DNA of 64,000 nucleotides from Serratia sp. PL17 (GCF_017832355.1 NZ_JAFIBY010000005.1:310001-374000), one strand, 5' to 3'; counted from the stretch's first letter, positions 16,646 to 25,565 are shown. Translations and numbers: made by a program. The notes: a model not told the origin generated them from the letters alone.

Positions 16646-17203
16646 ATGAAACTGAATAAAATTATGCTGGCTGCAGTGATGGCTTTTGGTGTTTCTTCTT
16701 TCGCTAACGCAGCAAACCAGGGCAGCGGTTCAGTCACCTTTACCGGTGAAATTATCGATGCACCATGTTCAATCGCACCAGGCAATATTGATCAGACTAT
16801 CGCAATGGGCCAAATCTCTAACCTGAGCCTGAAAGATGGTCGTGCGTCTGAATTAAAACAAGACTTCAAAATCGTGTTGGAAGATTGTACTTCAGCAACA
16901 GCGAAAACAGTGAAGACCACCTTTACCGGTGAGCCGGGCGGCGCTACAGGTACAGATAAGAAAATGGTTGCTCTGGGCAGCGGCAGCACTGCTAAAGGTG
17001 CAAGTATTGTTATTACCGATACCAAAAACAGTAATGCCGTTGTTGAGCTGGGTACCGCAACGACCGGTCAGGTTATTGCTGCAGGTGATACTGATGCCGA
17101 GCTGGAATTCCAGGCTTATCTGAAAGGCAATGGTGGCGCTCTGGACACCATCGTTCCTGGTGCGTTCACCAGCGTTGTTAACTTCGCTCTGAACTACCAA
17201 TAA
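16646..17203 (+). CDS. Major fimbrial subunit (FimA-type pilin)
   Basis: A 185-residue type 1-like pilin: signal peptide of 22 residues ending FANAA, then the donor-strand N-terminal extension (GSGSVTFTGEIIDAPCSIAP), the disulphide pair Cys at about 41 and 81, and the conserved C-terminal beta-zipper with penultimate tyrosine (VVNFALNYQ). It is polymerised outside the outer membrane by the usher and chaperone encoded downstream. A strong terminator-like hairpin directly follows it (17226-17250), as expected for a major subunit that needs far more mRNA than the assembly genes. Symbol left blank because the fimbrial type was not identified with certainty. Confidence 0.92.
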   Translation: MKLNKIMLAAVMAFGVSSFANAANQGSGSVTFTGEIIDAPCSIAPGNIDQTIAMGQISNLSLKDGRASELKQDFKIVLEDCTSATAKTVKTTFTGEPGGATGTDKKMVALGSGSTAKGASIVITDTKNSNAVVELGTATTGQVIAAGDTDAELEFQAYLKGNGGALDTIVPGAFTSVVNFALNYQ

Positions 17204-17225
17204 GCAATATTCATAAGCGTATTCA

Positions 17226-17250
17226 GCATGCGGGTAACCGCATGCTTTTT
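17226..17250 (+). terminator. Attenuating terminator after the major pilin gene
   Basis: GCATGCGG and CCGCATGC form an 8-bp stem with a GTAA loop, followed by TTTTT. It is a textbook intrinsic terminator located 22 bp past the pilin stop and before the remaining fimbrial genes, so partial read-through would set the excess of pilin over usher and chaperone. Confidence 0.85.
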
Positions 17251-17281
17251 AAAATGGAACCTTATTGCCAGGAACGTGTAT

Positions 17282-17827
17282 ATGTTTGAGAAAGTCCAAA
17301 CCTTAGTGGCACCTTCCCTGTTGACCCTGATTTTTATTACCCAGCCATTAATGGCACAGAGCTCTGTGATTGGGTGGGGAAGGGTCAATATGGAAGGCGC
17401 CATTGTCAATGCTGCTTGTGCAATTGAATCTGCGAGCCGTGATCAAACTATCGACATGCAAACATTACCGGTGGAACAAATTGCCCGGGATGGTAAGGGC
17501 CTGACCAAGGCATTCAGCTTGCGGTTATTAAATTGCAGTTTAACAGACGCAGGAAAAATGCAACCCGGCCGTCAACATTTTCAAATGATGTTTGATGGCA
17601 GAGCCGATAACGGATTGTTCGGGGTGGCGGGAGATGCAACGGGAATAGCATTACGTCTTTCAGACAGCGTCGGCAATGTTATTTACCCAGGCTTGACCAT
17701 GCCGATAGACGGCACGGTAATAAAAGAGAATCAATTAAACTATTCAATGCAACTGGTGGCTAATCGCCAAGTGTTGCGTGCCGGGGATTATAGAACCGCT
17801 ATCCGTTTTAAATTGAATTACTACTGA
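17282..17827 (+). CDS. Minor fimbrial subunit, FimI-like
   Basis: A 181-residue pilin-like protein with signal peptide (ending PLMAQS), an N-terminal donor strand (VIGWGRVNMEGAIVNAACAIES), two cysteines forming the fimbrial disulphide and the C-terminal tyrosine strand (YRTAIRFKLNYY). Its place between the major pilin and the usher is that of FimI/termination-type subunits. The ATG at 17282 is used; the longer frame beginning at 17228 would start inside the terminator hairpin and lack a signal peptide. Confidence 0.82.
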   Translation: MFEKVQTLVAPSLLTLIFITQPLMAQSSVIGWGRVNMEGAIVNAACAIESASRDQTIDMQTLPVEQIARDGKGLTKAFSLRLLNCSLTDAGKMQPGRQHFQMMFDGRADNGLFGVAGDATGIALRLSDSVGNVIYPGLTMPIDGTVIKENQLNYSMQLVANRQVLRAGDYRTAIRFKLNYY

Positions 17828-17856
17828 TTATAAATAAGTTAAAGGTTGGCGGTATC

Positions 17857-20388
17857 ATGGAATCGAACGCAAATAATTCGAGCGCACCTTTATTGAGCCT
17901 ATTAGGAGTGTGCGTCGCTTTGGCGATATGCAGCTTGCCATTTCAATTACAGGCAAGTGATGAGGTGCAGTTTAACATTGACGTGTTGGATCTCAATGAC
18001 AGAAAGAATATTGACTTGAGTCAGTTTGCTCGCGGCGGCTATATCATGCCGGGGAAATATGTCATGTCTATTCGTCTGAACACGCAGGTTTTACCCGAAG
18101 AGCCTATCGCATTCTATGCGCCGGAAAATGATGCAAAAGGCAGCCAGGCTTGTATATCTCCAACGCTGGTTGAAAAACTGGGTTTTAAACCGGACGCTTT
18201 AACAAAGCTGCGCTGGTGGCATGACGAACAGTGCCTGGATTTAACCAGCCTTAACGGCCTGGAAGCCAAAGGCGATCTGGCCACGTCCAGCCTGTATTTG
18301 AATGTGCCACAGGCCTATTTGGAATATTCGTCTCCGGATTGGGACCCTCCATCACGTTGGGATGAAGGTATTCCCGGTTTGCTGTTGGACTATAACCTGA
18401 ATTCACAGGTTCAACGTACGCAACAAGGTGGGCAGCAGTCATACAACCTTAGCGGTAATGGTACTACCGGGGCTAACCTGGGGGCCTGGCGTTTACGTGC
18501 TGACTGGCAGATGAACATCAATCATCAGACCGGCTCCGGTTTATCTACCCAGCAGAATTTTGACTGGAGCCGGTATTACGCGTTTCGTGCACTACCTCGC
18601 TGGGGCGCTCGCCTGACGATGGGGGAGGATTATCTGGCGACGGATATTTTTGACAGCTTCCGCTTTACCGGGGTCAGTGTGAGTTCAGACGACAATATGT
18701 TGCCGCCTAACTTACGTGGCTATGCGCCTGAAGTGACAGGCATAGCCAAAAGCAATGCCAAAGTTGTTATAAGCCAGCTGGGGCGTGTGCTGTATGAAAC
18801 CCGTGTCGCGGCAGGGCCATTCCGCATCCAGGACATTAATGACTCTATTAACGGCCAGTTGGATGTTCGGGTTGAAGAACAAGACGGCAGCGTGCAGGAA
18901 TTTAAGGTAGATACCGCCAATATCCCATACCTGACCCGCCCTGGTTCGGTACGTTATAAATTTGCCAGCGGCAAGCCTTCCGACTGGAATCATCATGTCC
19001 AGGGGCCTTTGTTCGCCACCGGCGAATTCTCTTGGGGGGTGAGTAACGGTTGGTCATTGTACGGCGGCGCTATTGCCGGCGGGGATTACACCGCATTGTC
19101 TATGGGGCTGGGGCGTGACCTGCTGGCCTTTGGTGCAGTGTCGTTTGACTCTACGCAATCGCGAGCGAAATTACCGCAGCAGGCTGATGTTAAAAGCGGC
19201 GGGTCTTATCGGGTCAGTTATTCAAAGAGTTTTGACGAGTACGACAGCCAGATCACCTTTGCCGGCTATCGCTTCTCAGAGCAGAACTTTATGACCATGA
19301 GTGAATATCTTGATGCTCGTTATTACGATAACCGCATCGGGAAAAACAGAGAAATGTACACCATCACGCTGAATAAACAGTTTCGTGATTTGGGGTTAAG
19401 CACATATCTCAATTATAGCCACCAGAGTTATTGGGATCAGCCCGTGAGCGAGCGTTATAGCCTGGCACTCTCACGCTATTTCGATTTGGGGCCAATGAAA
19501 AATATGAATGCATCATTAACGGTTTATCGAAATAAAGATAACCGCGCCAATGACGATGGCATGTATTTGTCCTTTACCCTGCCTTGGGGCATGAACTCTA
19601 ACGTCAGTTATAGCAGCTCATGGAACCGTAATGAGACTACCCAGCGAGTGGGATATTACGAAAGGCTGGATGAACACAATAATTACCAATTGAGCACCGG
19701 CCACTCACGCCGAGGCAGCTCAGCCAGTGGTTTCTACACCCACGAAGGTGATAGCGCGCGGATCGGCACCAACGCCAGCTACCAAAGTGGCGGCTATTCA
19801 TCCATGGGCATGTCCTTACAAGGCGGGATGACGGCAACGACCAAAGGGGCGGCGCTGCATCGAACCGGCTCGCTGGGGGGGACACGCTTATTGTTGGATA
19901 CCGACGGTGTGGCCGGGGTACCGGTGCGTGGGTTTGGTGCGACGACGAGTACCAATATGTTTGGCAAAGCAGTGGTTGCGGACATCAGCAGTTACTACCG
20001 CAGCAGGGCGAGTATCGATCTCAATACTTTGCCGGATGATGTTGACGCAACGCAGTCGGTGGTGCAGGCGACGCTAACCGAAGGGGCAATTGGTTATCGG
20101 CGGTTTAACGTCATTTCGGGGCAAAAGGCGATCGCGGTAATCCGTCTGGCCGACGGCAGTGCACCGCCGTTTGGCGCACTGGTCTACAACAGCAGGCAGC
20201 AACAGACAGGCCTGGTTAATGATGAAGGCAGCGTATATCTGAGCGGCATCCAGCCCAATACCGAGATGACGGTGAATTGGGATGGTAAAGCGCAATGCCG
20301 GATCGCACTGCCGGAGATCCGCACGGATATCGCGTTAAGCAACCTGCTGTTGCCGTGCCGGGCGAACACCGAGATGCGGTCGGAATAA
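17857..20388 (+). CDS. Outer-membrane fimbrial usher
   Basis: An 843-residue usher (FimD/PapC family) that recruits chaperone-subunit complexes and secretes the pilus. It shows a signal peptide (to about residue 32), N-terminal domain (VQFNIDVLDLNDRKNIDLSQFARGGYIMPGKY), the 24-stranded barrel with plug (GYAPEVTGIAKSNAKVVISQ), and C-terminal beta-sandwich domains with the conserved G-x-x-P-FGA motif (SAPPFGALVYN) and two cysteine pairs. Length is normal for the family. It follows the minor pilin gene by 29 bp. Confidence 0.95.
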   Translation: MESNANNSSAPLLSLLGVCVALAICSLPFQLQASDEVQFNIDVLDLNDRKNIDLSQFARGGYIMPGKYVMSIRLNTQVLPEEPIAFYAPENDAKGSQACISPTLVEKLGFKPDALTKLRWWHDEQCLDLTSLNGLEAKGDLATSSLYLNVPQAYLEYSSPDWDPPSRWDEGIPGLLLDYNLNSQVQRTQQGGQQSYNLSGNGTTGANLGAWRLRADWQMNINHQTGSGLSTQQNFDWSRYYAFRALPRWGARLTMGEDYLATDIFDSFRFTGVSVSSDDNMLPPNLRGYAPEVTGIAKSNAKVVISQLGRVLYETRVAAGPFRIQDINDSINGQLDVRVEEQDGSVQEFKVDTANIPYLTRPGSVRYKFASGKPSDWNHHVQGPLFATGEFSWGVSNGWSLYGGAIAGGDYTALSMGLGRDLLAFGAVSFDSTQSRAKLPQQADVKSGGSYRVSYSKSFDEYDSQITFAGYRFSEQNFMTMSEYLDARYYDNRIGKNREMYTITLNKQFRDLGLSTYLNYSHQSYWDQPVSERYSLALSRYFDLGPMKNMNASLTVYRNKDNRANDDGMYLSFTLPWGMNSNVSYSSSWNRNETTQRVGYYERLDEHNNYQLSTGHSRRGSSASGFYTHEGDSARIGTNASYQSGGYSSMGMSLQGGMTATTKGAALHRTGSLGGTRLLLDTDGVAGVPVRGFGATTSTNMFGKAVVADISSYYRSRASIDLNTLPDDVDATQSVVQATLTEGAIGYRRFNVISGQKAIAVIRLADGSAPPFGALVYNSRQQQTGLVNDEGSVYLSGIQPNTEMTVNWDGKAQCRIALPEIRTDIALSNLLLPCRANTEMRSE

Positions 20389-20444
20389 GCCGTCGCTCCC
20401 ATGATTATTTCAGTAAGAACAGCTTTAGGAAACGGAACAATTTT

Positions 20445-21194
20445 ATGCAAACAAATAGGGTAAAGGCATTTTCTGTTGTTGGGGTGTTGTCGGCAACATT
20501 GTTGAGCAGCCAGGTACAGGCGGCTATTGCGCTGGATCGTACCCGTGTGATCTTTAACGGTGGCGAGAAGTCGGTGAGCATGAATATCAGCAATAAAAAC
20601 ACGCAATTGCCGTATCTGGCTCAGGGGTGGCTCGAGGACGCCGATGGCAAAAAAATCACCAGCCCACTGGTGGTCTTGCCTCCGGTGCAACGGTTGGAGC
20701 CGGGTGCACAGAGCCAAATAAAAGTGCAGGCGACGCCAGCGGCGAATTTGTTAGCGCAGGATCGTGAAACCCTGTTCTATTTCAACTTGCGTGAAATTCC
20801 CCCAAAGAGTGATAAGGCTAACACGCTGCAAATTGCCTTGCAGACGCGCATTAAGCTGTTTTATCGCCCCGCAGCGATTACACCCAGCAAGGGCAACGCC
20901 TTTACGCCGTGGCAGGAAAAATTAACGCTGACACGCCAAGGAGAAGGTTTCCAGGTTAATAACCCTACGCCTTACTACATCACGCTGGTGGATGCCAGCA
21001 GCAGCAAAAAAGGCAAAACGGCGCAGGGTTTTGAACCGCTGATGGTGCCGCCTAAGGGCAGTATTGCGTTAGGGGCCTCCGGCCTGGGTAATTCACCGGT
21101 GCTGACCTACGTCAATGATTACGGCGGTCGCCCTGATCTGACGTTCAAATGCGGCACCAGTGATTGCCAGGTTGTGCCAGACGCAAAAGGGTAA
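20445..21194 (+). CDS. Periplasmic fimbrial chaperone
   Basis: A 249-residue PapD/FimC-type chaperone. After a signal peptide (ending VQAAI) come the two immunoglobulin-like domains, with ALDRTRVIFNGGEKSVSMNISN at the N-terminus, the F/G strand region (LFYFNLREIPPKS) that donates the missing strand to pilins, and the second domain (IKLFYRPAAI). The start at 20445 gives a proper signal peptide; an in-frame start at 20295 lies inside the usher gene. It sits 56 bp after the usher. Confidence 0.93.
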   Translation: MQTNRVKAFSVVGVLSATLLSSQVQAAIALDRTRVIFNGGEKSVSMNISNKNTQLPYLAQGWLEDADGKKITSPLVVLPPVQRLEPGAQSQIKVQATPAANLLAQDRETLFYFNLREIPPKSDKANTLQIALQTRIKLFYRPAAITPSKGNAFTPWQEKLTLTRQGEGFQVNNPTPYYITLVDASSSKKGKTAQGFEPLMVPPKGSIALGASGLGNSPVLTYVNDYGGRPDLTFKCGTSDCQVVPDAKG

Positions 21195-21243
21195 CCGATG
21201 CCGGTGGCCTATTTTACTGGTTGAAGCGTGTGGGGAAGAAACA

Positions 21244-21858
21244 ATGCAAAGAATGGGCAAGGGTTACAGCAATCTGCGGGACGGCTTTTTAACACGGCAA
21301 GCAGGCATAGGTACCCTATTGGCGGTGGCCTTGCTGACGGCCGGCTACGCCGAAGCGGACGAAGGGAATCACGGCGTTCTATTTGTCCATGGTGCATTAA
21401 CAGAAGGTGCTTGTCGGCTGGATATGGCGTCGGCATATCAAGAGGTCTGGTTGGGGGAAACGACAACGGGCAGCCTCGCCAGGGTGGGTGAACGCACTAA
21501 GCCGGTCGCTTTCCAACTTCGCTTGCGAGACTGCCTGCGAACGGGGGGAGCAATACAAGATGACCGTTTGGGCAATCGGGTATGGGATGCCTATCAGCCG
21601 GCCGTTACGGTGAGTTTCAACGCGCCCTTAGACGCGGATAAGCCGCAGTTGGTCAACGTTCGTGGGGCGGGTGGGTTAGCGCTTCGCCTGCTGGATAGCG
21701 ACAAAAAGGATGTGCGTTTGGGCAGCCGCAGCCGACCGCAGCTGTTGAAAGGTGCAAATGACGTGTTGAATTTCTACGTCTTGGCGGAACGTACAGGTGC
21801 GCCTTTGGTTGCAGGTGCCTACCAGGCAGCGATTGATTTTCGGATGAACTATGACTGA
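21244..21858 (+). CDS. Minor fimbrial subunit
   Basis: A 204-residue pilin-domain protein with a signal peptide (hydrophobic IGTLLAVALLTAGYAEA), the donor-strand segment (GVLFVHGALTEGACRLDMASAYQEVWLGETTTGSL), a Cys pair and the terminal (Y)QAAIDFRMNYD strand. Spacing and order (after usher and chaperone) indicate a tip-fibrillum or adaptor subunit. The start is uncertain between 21244 and 21253. It overlaps the next gene by 8 bp. Confidence 0.8.
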   Translation: MQRMGKGYSNLRDGFLTRQAGIGTLLAVALLTAGYAEADEGNHGVLFVHGALTEGACRLDMASAYQEVWLGETTTGSLARVGERTKPVAFQLRLRDCLRTGGAIQDDRLGNRVWDAYQPAVTVSFNAPLDADKPQLVNVRGAGGLALRLLDSDKKDVRLGSRSRPQLLKGANDVLNFYVLAERTGAPLVAGAYQAAIDFRMNYD

Positions 21859-22438
21859 GGCGAAAACAATGGGCAACCCGGGGTACTGCGCGTGGCAAAA
21901 GGTGAAGGAAGGCATTCTGATCTGCTGCGCTCTGGCGGCAACCATGGCGACGACCTCAGCGCTAACCTTGTTAGCAGTGCTGTTGATTAGCCAGGCCGGG
22001 TGGGCCGCGACGGTGACGGTTACCGTAAAAGGCGTCATTGTTGCCAAGCCAAAATGCGAAATTAATGGCGGGCAGGATATTAACGTGCCCTTCGGTGAGC
22101 TGACCACGATCAAGATTGATGGTGAAAGATACGGCAAACGGCCGATCCCTTACGGGGTGAGCTGCAGTGGCAATACATCAGGTAGCGCAGGGTTGTTGAA
22201 AATCAGCTTGCAAGGCTTGGCACCGGATTTCGGCGACGGTTTGTTGCGTACCAATAATAACGATCTGGCAATTAAGCTGGTGCAAGAGAATGGCCAACAG
22301 CTGCGGTTGAATTCCTGGCTTAATTTTACCTACCCGAATGCACCTGCGTTATATGCAGTTCCGGTCAAGCGCAGCGGTGCCACGCTGAGAGGGGGGGATT
22401 TTTCCAGTGCCGCCACGTTACTTGTAGAGGTTCAATAA
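21851..22438 (+). CDS. Minor fimbrial subunit, MrpG/FimG-like
   Basis: A 195-residue protein with a hydrophobic signal region (about residues 35-53), then TVTVTVKGVIVAKPKCEINGGQDINVPFGELTTIKIDG, typical of adaptor subunits of Mrp/Pap-like fimbriae. Cys pair and the C-terminal strand are present. Translation starts within the previous gene (8-bp overlap); an alternative start at 21869 would shorten the unusual 30-residue pre-signal segment. It is a close relative of the next gene (shared I-DG-Y-K/R-IPY and LYAVP motifs), pointing to duplication. Confidence 0.8.
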   Translation: MTEAKTMGNPGYCAWQKVKEGILICCALAATMATTSALTLLAVLLISQAGWAATVTVTVKGVIVAKPKCEINGGQDINVPFGELTTIKIDGERYGKRPIPYGVSCSGNTSGSAGLLKISLQGLAPDFGDGLLRTNNNDLAIKLVQENGQQLRLNSWLNFTYPNAPALYAVPVKRSGATLRGGDFSSAATLLVEVQ

Positions 22439-22448
22439 GGAGATAAAC

Positions 22449-22976
22449 ATGAAGGAAGCTAATATGAAAAAAATGAATGTGACGCATTATTCCGCCATGG
22501 CGGCAATGCTCTGCATGGGATTGCTGGCGGTTGGCCCTGCGCAAGCGGTAACTGTAAAGTTCATGGGCAAATTGGTAGAACAACCGACCTGTACGCTGAA
22601 TGATGGCAAAGATATTAGCGTTGATTTCGCCAACGTCGCCATCAGTAAAATTGACGGTGTTAACTACAAAAAAATGGAAATCCCTTATACCGTGAGTTGC
22701 AATGGTGGTTCAGCGGGTTATGGTGACCTGAAAGTGAAGCTGGGATTTGCACCGGTATCCTGGGGTGATGGCAAACCGTTGCAGTCCAGTATTGGCAACC
22801 TTGGGTTGCGCATTACGCAGGGCGCGGGCGATACCACCTATGTCAGCGACACCAAACTGATCATTAATGCCGCTAACCCCACAAAGCTCTATGCGGTACC
22901 CATCGCACGGCCTGGGAGCATGTTAGTGGGTGCCGATTTTACCGGCTCTGCGACCCTGACTGCTGAGTATGAGTAA
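22449..22976 (+). CDS. Minor fimbrial subunit, MrpG/FimG-like
   Basis: A 175-residue adaptor-type pilin: signal peptide ending GPAQA, donor strand VTVKFMGKLVEQPTCTLNDGKDISVDFANV, Cys at about 44 and 83, and a C-terminal strand ending TAEYE. It follows its paralogue by 10 bp with an excellent ribosome site (AAGGAG). It probably links the adhesin to the fibre. A stable hairpin follows the stop codon (22986-23015), before the adhesin gene. Confidence 0.82.
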   Translation: MKEANMKKMNVTHYSAMAAMLCMGLLAVGPAQAVTVKFMGKLVEQPTCTLNDGKDISVDFANVAISKIDGVNYKKMEIPYTVSCNGGSAGYGDLKVKLGFAPVSWGDGKPLQSSIGNLGLRITQGAGDTTYVSDTKLIINAANPTKLYAVPIARPGSMLVGADFTGSATLTAEYE

Positions 22977-22985
22977 TAGCGGTTT

Positions 22986-23015
22986 CTGCAACCGGGCAGA
23001 TATGCCTGGTTGCAG
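22986..23015 (+). terminator. Intra-operon hairpin before the adhesin gene
   Basis: CTGCAACC pairs with GGTTGCAG and the inside adds GGCA / TGCC, giving a stem of about 12-13 bp. There is no T-tract, so it may be an mRNA-stability or attenuating structure rather than a terminator. It separates the adaptor genes from the AT-rich adhesin gene. Confidence 0.5.
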
Positions 23016-23213
23016 GAAATAGATATCGCCGGTGTTAACTTTTTAAACGTAAATATGCCATTTAATCATGCAGTCGGTATGGTTATTAGAGGGGCTTTAG
23101 TAATATTATTTTAATAAAATGCATTGCTGCTTTTTAGGTGTGTTAATTGAGTTGGTGTTTGTTATTTATGCCTATTTAATTTCTAATACATCCATGGTTT
23201 CAAAGAGGAACTT

Positions 23214-24167
23214 ATGAGTTTTTATAATTTTTATTTTTTTAATGACAAAGTGGCATGGGTGGGTAAAGTTATTTTATCTTCTTTTTTACTTTTTATTTTT
23301 GTGTTTAAAGCAGAGGCGGGAATAGTTTGGGAAACCACCAATGCGCCTATAATAGATGGAACTATTTCGTCCGCAAATGCCAAGTACCATGGGGCTGCTG
23401 GTAAAATTGTGAGTATGGACTTTAATGATCCAACACCGAACCCTTGTTATCAGAAAGCATGCATAGCAACTATTGGCATTTATACTAATTTCTCGAGTAT
23501 ACCTGCACCTTATGTACGTTCATACTTAGCCTATATGTGGGAGATGGGGCCAATATACCAATCGAAAACTATGGGGGAGCTTTATGCAGCCTTAAGCAGT
23601 AAAGCCGGAAATAATTTTCATGTTGGGGCTGAGGTAGGGGGGTATGGCAGTGTTAAATATTATTGTGACCCTGAGCTTGCTTCCGCGATATGTATTATTC
23701 AGAATAAGTGGGAGGCCTATTCAAAAGTATGCTATGCGCTTGTTTATTACCGGACTTCATCTGCATATTATAACACTTTTCCTGGACAGGGTTGTATTGG
23801 TCCAACACCGCCTAATAATGAATGCAATATTGATGCGGGCGCGGTAACACTGGATCACGGACAATTAAGTACAGATGAGGTTAATGGCCATAAGAAGCAA
23901 GAGACTTTTCGTATTTCCTGCACCTACCCGGCTAACGCAGATATTTCTTTGGTGAGTAATAATGCCAGTGAAAAAATAATGCTAAAGGGTGACGATAGCC
24001 TATATTCCACTGTCACTATCGATGGTGTACCTGGCATAACCGGTAAAAAAATCAACATTCCTACTGGTGGGGCATCGATTAACCTGGAATCTACCCTGCA
24101 CACTGTCGGTGATGTTGAAGAGGGGCCGTTCAGTGGCAATGGCATTCTTATCATAAACTCTTATTAA
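23214..24167 (+). CDS. Fimbrial tip adhesin (two-domain, MrpH-like layout)
   Basis: A 317-residue secreted protein with signal peptide (ending FKAEAG). Residues about 36-205 form a cysteine-containing receptor-binding domain with no recognised sugar-binding signature (CYQKACIATIGIY, KYYCDPELASAICIIQNK), linked by PTPPNNE to a C-terminal pilin domain (CNIDAGAVTLDHGQLSTDEVNGHKKQETFRISC...). This two-domain layout at the end of the operon is that of MrpH/FimH-type adhesins. Its base composition is clearly more AT-rich than the preceding fimbrial genes, suggesting separate exchange of the adhesin. Receptor unknown. Confidence 0.75.
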   Translation: MSFYNFYFFNDKVAWVGKVILSSFLLFIFVFKAEAGIVWETTNAPIIDGTISSANAKYHGAAGKIVSMDFNDPTPNPCYQKACIATIGIYTNFSSIPAPYVRSYLAYMWEMGPIYQSKTMGELYAALSSKAGNNFHVGAEVGGYGSVKYYCDPELASAICIIQNKWEAYSKVCYALVYYRTSSAYYNTFPGQGCIGPTPPNNECNIDAGAVTLDHGQLSTDEVNGHKKQETFRISCTYPANADISLVSNNASEKIMLKGDDSLYSTVTIDGVPGITGKKINIPTGGASINLESTLHTVGDVEEGPFSGNGILIINSY

Positions 24168-24224
24168 TCATCTATAAGGGGGTACATAACCTCGTAGGTT
24201 ATAAAGTTTCCTGCGAGAGACACA

Positions 24225-24320
24225 ATGACTGATGTAATTTTCATTGTTGTCTTAATGACGGGCACGGGCACGGGCATGTTCTGCGTTCTTGCAGATTATA
24301 TTGCTATGCTCTTATTCTAG
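24225..24320 (+). CDS. Possible 31-residue membrane peptide
   Basis: Short frame MTDVIFIVVLMTGTGTG followed by a hydrophobic tail ending AMLLF; almost entirely one hydrophobic helix. A GAGAG sequence precedes the ATG. It ends 10 bp before the LuxR-type gene and overlaps that gene's ribosome site, so coupling is possible. No family recognised. It could be a chance frame. Confidence 0.35.
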   Translation: MTDVIFIVVLMTGTGTGMFCVLADYIAMLLF

Positions 24321-24330
24321 GGAGGTAAGG

Positions 24331-24876
24331 ATGAAGGTAATCAATATCATCATTGATGATGATAATCGCTACTTTTCTGCTGGCCTGCAGAGCAGCATTA
24401 AGGAATATGCCCGGTGCCATAATAAAACGATTTGTTTTTTAAAGCAGGATGCTGAAATTCAGCCCGATGTGGTGTTTGTTTCAACACGTCGGGGGGCCCA
24501 GAGTTGGCGCCGAACGGCTTATGATAATGGCCGATCGCCCGTCGTCACGATCAAGGAAAGGCCCGTGGTTGCCGTGAATCAACCACCGCGCGTGCTGTAC
24601 CGAACGGACAGGCCGGCTAAGTTGTTCGAACTGCTGGCCGAAACCTTAGCGAATATACGCCCAGTAAGATCGTTTGAGCATCCGCTTCTGACCCAGCGTG
24701 AGCAGCAGGTTATGAGCTATCTCAGAAGAGGGCTCGATCAATCACAAGCGGCCCGAGTGCTGGGCGTGAGCGTCAAAACGGTACACAGCCATAAACGCTC
24801 CGTTATGAAAAAATTGATGCTAAGCCGACATCATGAATTTATTTACTGGCTTTTGTCCCACGGGGATTGGGTATAA
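24331..24876 (+). CDS. LuxR-type regulator following the fimbrial operon
   Basis: A 181-residue protein. The C-terminal 65 residues are a LuxR/FixJ helix-turn-helix (LLTQREQQVMSYLRRGLDQSQAARVLGVSVKTVHSHKRSVMKKL). The N-terminal 110 residues resemble a degenerate response-regulator fold (INIIIDDDNRYFSAGLQSSI) but show no clear phospho-acceptor triad. Small orphan LuxR regulators of this kind often accompany fimbrial operons, where they balance adhesion and motility. The start at 24331 is set by an excellent GGAGG site; an earlier in-frame start lacks one. Confidence 0.75.
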   Translation: MKVINIIIDDDNRYFSAGLQSSIKEYARCHNKTICFLKQDAEIQPDVVFVSTRRGAQSWRRTAYDNGRSPVVTIKERPVVAVNQPPRVLYRTDRPAKLFELLAETLANIRPVRSFEHPLLTQREQQVMSYLRRGLDQSQAARVLGVSVKTVHSHKRSVMKKLMLSRHHEFIYWLLSHGDWV

Positions 24877-24995
24877 CAAGAATACAGAATGTTATATCTC
24901 CAAAAAACTTATAGCTTAGCGTTTAAATAATTATCAAAATAAATTGATGGTTTTTTTATTCACTGATTGAAAAACACCAACAAGGAGCGTTGTAT

Positions 24996-25280
24996 ATGAA
25001 AAAATTAACCATTTCATTTTTCGGTGCCTGCATCATGATGGCGTCTTATGCCTATGCTGGTTTTAATGGGAACACCAATACTCACGATAATTAAGGAAAC
25101 GGTAACGGCGCAGGGGACATTAATATTGGCCACTGTGATGAGGGCAAAGGCCAGAATAGGGGTAAATGCGTTGGGGAGAGTAACGGTACCACTAAGCCCA
25201 AGGAACAAGAAAAGGGCGACGTGCTTAATTCAATTTGCAAATCACCCGTTATGAAAAAGTATGCGGTAATCTGCCAGTGA
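24996..25280 (+). pseudogene. Small secreted protein interrupted by an in-frame stop
   Basis: Starting at 24996 with ribosome site AAGGAG, the frame encodes a signal peptide (MKKLTISFFGACIMMASYAYAG) and ten mature residues, then a TAA at 25092-25094. The same frame stays open for another 61 codons, rich in Gly/Asn/Lys with four cysteines (GHCDEG, GKCVGE, SICKSP, VICQ), before a TGA at 25278-25280. The undisturbed frame implies that the intact gene encoded a 94-residue Cys-containing secreted protein that was recently inactivated, or that the stop is read through or a sequencing error. No family recognised. Confidence 0.55.
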
Positions 25281-25445
25281 TAATTTCTTAACCCATCAGA
25301 TGGGAAAAGCCAGGGCTATTTATAGTCCACTAAGATAATTTATTATTTTACACCAATATTGTGAATGGCTTCGTCATGGTAGCAAGCATAATTGTTTGTT
25401 ATCAAGGTGACCTTTCCCGCTGCGTGTAGCCAAAGGACGGTAAAA

Positions 25446-25553
25446 ATGATGCTATTATTTTTAGCAGTTATTATGCTTTTATTAAGTGTGTATGCATTTA
25501 TTAAACATACCAAGTCAATTAATAAAAATCGTCTGGGAGGATCGGGGCGATGA
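25446..25553 (+). CDS. Small membrane protein, 35 residues
   Basis: MMLLFLAVIMLLLSVYAFI followed by a basic tail (KHTKSINKNRLGGSGR): a single hydrophobic helix with a positively charged cytoplasmic end, the pattern of many enterobacterial small membrane proteins. AAAGGA lies 8 bp before the ATG. It stands alone between the interrupted gene and the island scar. Function unknown. Confidence 0.5.
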   Translation: MMLLFLAVIMLLLSVYAFIKHTKSINKNRLGGSGR

Positions 25554-25565
25554 TGGCTTTGGTAC

